From Rhodoferax sp. (GTDB taxonomy: Bacteria > Pseudomonadota > Gammaproteobacteria > Burkholderiales > Burkholderiaceae_C), in the NCBI GenBank assembly GCA_030683195.1, contig JAUXQA010000162.1, positions 1 through 8,058 of the forward strand: a DNA stretch of 8,058 bases. The letters are read 5' to 3'. The position numbers and the translations under genes are program-made. This document shows, one piece after another, positions 5,584 through 8,058 of the stretch. The notes beneath the pieces were generated by a model. The model was not told the DNA's origin and ran no database searches. It saw only the letters and a list, made by a program, of their open reading frames with translations. Each line of letters begins with the position of its first letter. Within the stretch, counting starts at the first letter, position 1.

Positions 5584-6366
5584 ATGATCAACTCCCTCTG
5601 GATATCCAAGACCGGCATGGAAGCCCAGCAAATGCAGCTGGACGTGATTTCCAACAATTTGGCCAACGTGTCAACCAACGGCTTCAAGCGCGCCAGTGCG
5701 GTATTTGAAGACCTGATGTACCAAAACCTGCGCCAGGTGGGCGCCAACAGCGCTGAGCAATCCCAGCTACCCACCGGCTTGCAGGTCGGCCTGGGGGTGA
5801 GAACCGTGGCCACCAGCCGGTCTTTTGCCCAAGGCAACCTGCAGCAAACCAGCAACAAGCTCGACGTCGCCATCCAGGGCAACGGATTTTTCCAGGTCAC
5901 CATGCCGGATGGCACCACCAATTACACGCGTGATGGCTCGTTTCAGGTCAATTCAGCCGGGCAATTGGTCACCGCTACTGGGCTGCCCATCGCCAACGGC
6001 GTGACCGTGCCAGCCAATGCCACCAGCATTTCCATCGCGGGGGACGGCACCGTCACCGCCCAGGTCCCGGGTTCAACTACACCGGCCGGCATTGGCACGA
6101 TTTCCCTGGCCAGCTTCATCAACCCGGCTGGCCTGGAGCCCAAGGGCGGCAACCTGTATGCCGAAAGTGCCGCCTCGGGTCAAGCCACAGCCGGCACGGC
6201 GGGTGCCGAAGGCATGGGCACGCTCATGCAGGGTTTCGTGGAAACATCCAACGTCAACGTGGTGCAAGAGCTGGTCACCATGATTCAGACCCAGCGCGCC
6301 TATGAGATGAATTCCAAGGCCATCCAGACCTCTGACCAGATGTTGCAGAAGCTGGGGCAACTTTAA
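5584..6366 (+). CDS. flgG: Flagellar basal-body distal rod protein FlgG
   Basis: FlgG builds the long distal rod that crosses the peptidoglycan and outer membrane inside the P and L rings. The 260 residues equal the enteric length. The start MINSLWISKTGMEAQQMQLD and the motif VISNNLANVSTNGFKRASAV are near-invariant in FlgG. The following FEDLMYQNLRQVGANSAEQS includes the distal-rod-specific loop that separates FlgG from hook protein. The core NKLDVAIQGNGFFQVTMPDG then NYTRDGSF closely repeats FlgE's. The C terminus reads GFVETSNVNVVQELVTMIQT, then QRAYEMNSKAIQTSDQMLQK. The ATG at 5584 has AAGGA (5572-5576) with a 7-base spacer. The 53-base gap after flgF includes an AT-rich patch (5554-5567) but no promoter I would defend. 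Confidence 0.98.
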   Translation: MINSLWISKTGMEAQQMQLDVISNNLANVSTNGFKRASAVFEDLMYQNLRQVGANSAEQSQLPTGLQVGLGVRTVATSRSFAQGNLQQTSNKLDVAIQGNGFFQVTMPDGTTNYTRDGSFQVNSAGQLVTATGLPIANGVTVPANATSISIAGDGTVTAQVPGSTTPAGIGTISLASFINPAGLEPKGGNLYAESAASGQATAGTAGAEGMGTLMQGFVETSNVNVVQELVTMIQTQRAYEMNSKAIQTSDQMLQKLGQL

Positions 6367-6371
6367 GGCGT

Positions 6372-6375
6372 GAGG
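6372..6375 (+). promoter_or_regulatory. Ribosome binding site that decides the flgH start
   Basis: GAGG with a 6-base spacer before ATG 6382-6384. A longer in-frame start at GTG 6370 overlaps this site and lies only 4 bases after the flgG stop, so the ATG is preferred. Confidence 0.65.
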
Positions 6376-6381
6376 CATTTC

Positions 6382-7098
6382 ATGACTAAATTTAAGGCAA
6401 ATTGGGCTCTAGCCGGCGTTTCTTATGCACGAATAGCTATTTATTCAATAGCATCTGCTGCGTGCGTGGCCTGCAACACCCTGCCACAAACCGTGAGCGT
6501 CGACTTTGCAGAACCCGACGCCGTGCAGACCATTGCTGCGGCACCCCGGCCCCAGGCCACCAACGGCAGCCTGTTCCAAAAAACCAGCTACCGTCCGTCA
6601 TTTGAGGACGTGCGAGCCCGCGCCATTGGGGACACGGTCACCATCCAGATCGTGGAGCGGGTCACGGCCAGCCAGGTGTCGTCCAGCACAGCCAACCGCA
6701 CCACATCTGGTTCGGGCAGCGTGTCGGCCTTCCCGATTCTCTCGGCCGCGCAACTCGCCAAACTGTCTGTGGGCAGCAAGTCGGCCAATGATTTCTCGGG
6801 CGAAGGCGCGACCCAAAGCGCCAACACCTTTGCCGGCACCATCACCACCACCGTGGTGGATGTCTTGCCCAACGGGCACCTGGTGGTCAAAGGCGAGAAA
6901 CAAATTGGTGTGAACCAGAATGTGGATGTGCTTCGTTTCTCGGGCACGGTCGATCCGCGCGTGGTGCAGGCCGGCAGCATCGTCAATTCCAACCAGGTTG
7001 CCAATGCCCGCATGGAGTCCAAAGGCAGGGGCGCGCAGGCTGAAGCCCAAACAGTTGGCCTGTTAACACGGTTCTTTTTCAGCTTTCTACCGTTCTAA
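6382..7098 (+). CDS. flgH: Flagellar L-ring lipoprotein FlgH
   Basis: FlgH forms the L ring, the outer-membrane bushing for the rod. From ATG 6382 the product is 238 residues (enteric 232). Residues 1-30 form a signal peptide with Lys at 3 and 5 and a hydrophobic part ending IAIYSIASAACVAC. Two cysteines could carry the lipid: C28 fits the general lipobox pattern (A-S-A-A-C) better, but C31, followed by NTLP, lines up better with the enteric C-A-W-I-P. The mature core is standard: NGSLFQKTSYRPSFEDVRAR, AIGDTVTIQIVERVTAS, SANTFAGTITTTVVDVLPNG, then HLVVKGEKQIGVNQNVDVLR and FSGTVDPR, with an aromatic end RFFFSFLPF. The signal-peptide codons lie in an AT-rich repeat-like segment (see 6397-6456). 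It follows flgG by 15 bases and precedes flgI by 33. Confidence 0.95.
   Translation: MTKFKANWALAGVSYARIAIYSIASAACVACNTLPQTVSVDFAEPDAVQTIAAAPRPQATNGSLFQKTSYRPSFEDVRARAIGDTVTIQIVERVTASQVSSSTANRTTSGSGSVSAFPILSAAQLAKLSVGSKSANDFSGEGATQSANTFAGTITTTVVDVLPNGHLVVKGEKQIGVNQNVDVLRFSGTVDPRVVQAGSIVNSNQVANARMESKGRGAQAEAQTVGLLTRFFFSFLPF
6397..6456 (+). repeat. Repeat-like AT-rich segment coding for the FlgH signal peptide
   Basis: This stretch is clearly more AT-rich than the flanking coding sequence and contains stacked inverted repeats: GGCT/AGCC around CT (6405-6414), the palindrome ATAGCTAT (6433-6440), and GCTATT/AATAGC with a 5-base loop (6436-6452). From memory, segments of the form AATTGGnCTCTAGC, a variable 15-20 bases, then GAATAGCTAT and a further ATAGC are scattered in many copies through Comamonadaceae genomes, mostly between genes. 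No second copy is in this window, so repeat status cannot be shown here. In this gene the segment stays in frame and provides most of residues 6-25 of the pre-lipoprotein. The edges are approximate. Confidence 0.45.
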
Positions 7099-7131
7099 AG
7101 CTATCCAGAATAGTGCCGAGGGGTAAACACC

Positions 7132-8058
7132 ATGCACACTATTCAAACCATCCGCCAAACCAGCCAGACCACATCGCTTCGCCAGTGGGCGACTGTGCTC
7201 GGTCTGGTGTTTGGCATGTTGGCAAGTGGCCTGAGCCAAGCCGCCCGTATCAAGGAAGTCGCCGCTGTTGAAGGCGTTCGCACCAACCAATTGACCGGGT
7301 TTGGCTTGGTGGTGGGGCTTGACGGCACGGGCGACCAAACCACCCAGATGCCTTACACGGCCCAGGGCCTGACCAATTATCTGCAACAGCTTGGCATCAC
7401 ATTGCCCGCGACCTCCATTGCCCAGTTACAGCTCAAAAACGTCGCGGCCGTGCTGGTCACCGCCCAATTGCCAGCCTTTGCCCGACCTGGGCAGGCCATT
7501 GACGTCAATGTATCGTCCATGGGCAACTCCAAATCGCTGCGCGGCGGCATGCTGATCACCACCCCGCTCAAGGGTGCTGATGGCGAGATCTATGCTTTGG
7601 CGCAGGGCAACCTGATCGTGGCCGGAGCGGGTGCAGCCGCAGGCGGCAGCAAGGTGCAAATCAATCACCTCAGCGCAGGGCGCATTCCGGGGGGCGCACA
7701 GGTGGAGCGCGTCGTGCCCACGCCACTGCTCGAAGGCGCCAGCATCACGCTGGGGCTGGAGGCATCCGACTTTCAGACCGCCCGGCGTGTGGCACAAGCC
7801 ATCAACACCCGTTTTGGCCAAGGCGTGGCCCGGGCACTGGACGGACGCACGATCGAAGTAAATGCCCCCCCTGAGTCGCATGACCGGGTGGCCTTCATCG
7901 CCGAGATGGAAGAACTGCCACTTGAATCATCGCGTCCCTCTGCCAAGGTGGTGATCAACTCCCGCACCGGATCGATCGTGCTTAACGGCGCTGTGACCCT
8001 GGGCGAGTGCGCTATTGCCCACGGCAACCTGTCCATCAGCATCACCACAACGCCCCAG
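7132..8058 (+). CDS. flgI: Flagellar P-ring protein FlgI (3' end cut by window)
   Basis: FlgI is a periplasmic protein that forms the P ring around the distal rod, helped by FlgA. The 309 codons present are open to the window edge; the family is about 365-375 residues, so roughly 60 C-terminal residues are missing. A long signal peptide (polar residues 1-19, hydrophobic ATVLGLVFGMLASGL, cut after SQA, residue 37) precedes the mature start ARIKEVAAVEGVR. Family signatures follow: LTGFGLVVGLDGTGDQT (55-70), LQLKNVAAVLVTA, VSSMGNSKSLRGG (127-139), YALAQGNLIVAGAGA, and AKVVINSRTGSIV (271-283). C293 in TLGECAIAHGNL matches the enteric cysteine that forms a disulphide with one nearer the C terminus, beyond this window. 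The ATG at 7132 has GAGGGG (7118-7123) with an 8-base spacer. Confidence 0.97.
   Translation, partial: MHTIQTIRQTSQTTSLRQWATVLGLVFGMLASGLSQAARIKEVAAVEGVRTNQLTGFGLVVGLDGTGDQTTQMPYTAQGLTNYLQQLGITLPATSIAQLQLKNVAAVLVTAQLPAFARPGQAIDVNVSSMGNSKSLRGGMLITTPLKGADGEIYALAQGNLIVAGAGAAAGGSKVQINHLSAGRIPGGAQVERVVPTPLLEGASITLGLEASDFQTARRVAQAINTRFGQGVARALDGRTIEVNAPPESHDRVAFIAEMEELPLESSRPSAKVVINSRTGSIVLNGAVTLGECAIAHGNLSISITTTPQ

Noticed and set aside
6370..6381. Longer FlgH starting at GTG 6370
   Set aside because: This start overlaps the GAGG that serves ATG 6382 and has no site of its own except flgG codons. It would also add four residues before the signal peptide.
1..8058. A novel defence, mobile or biosynthetic system
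   Set aside because: Every base region is accounted for by flagellar genes in canonical order and short intergenic gaps. No transposase, phage, toxin, CRISPR or unknown gene was seen on either strand.

Overview
The window is part of the flagellar basal-body and hook gene cluster of a GC-rich, polarly or peritrichously flagellated Gram-negative bacterium. Gene order, protein sequences and the FlgM/FliA pairing point to a betaproteobacterium of the order Burkholderiales. An interspersed-repeat-like segment inside flgH suggests the family Comamonadaceae (Rhodoferax/Polaromonas-like). The family placement is inference from memory; the flagellar identity is read directly from the proteins.

Left arm (1-1708). 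The last 36 codons of fliA (sigma-28) enter on the + strand and converge on a minus-strand unit flgA-flgM-flgN. The fliA and flgN stop codons sit in opposite arms of one perfect 9-bp hairpin. flgM has its own near-consensus sigma-28 promoter just downstream of flgA, so the anti-sigma factor is made both from the flgA transcript and from the sigma factor it inhibits.

Divergent control region (1709-1889). This 181-bp gap separates flgA (minus) from flgB (plus). It holds a candidate FlhDC box and candidate -10 elements facing both ways, as expected for class II flagellar genes. No gene lies in it.

Right arm (1890-8058). Genes flgB, C, D, E, F, G, H and I run on the + strand with gaps of about 15-55 bases, a single operon in assembly order. 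FlgB, FlgC, FlgF and FlgG form the rod, FlgD caps the growing hook, FlgE is the hook, FlgH is the L-ring lipoprotein and FlgI the P-ring protein. FlgA, encoded divergently, is the periplasmic chaperone for FlgI. FlgN is the export chaperone for the hook-filament junction proteins. flgI is cut by the window end after 309 codons.

No new system was found: every gene is a known flagellar family. The most notable points are the repeat-like segment that codes for the FlgH signal peptide, the fliA/flgN shared hairpin, the flgM sigma-28 promoter, the candidate FlhDC box, and an Ala/Pro-rich insert in FlgE. There is no gene-free stretch over 300 bases, and I saw no tRNA, rRNA, CRISPR or insertion sequence.
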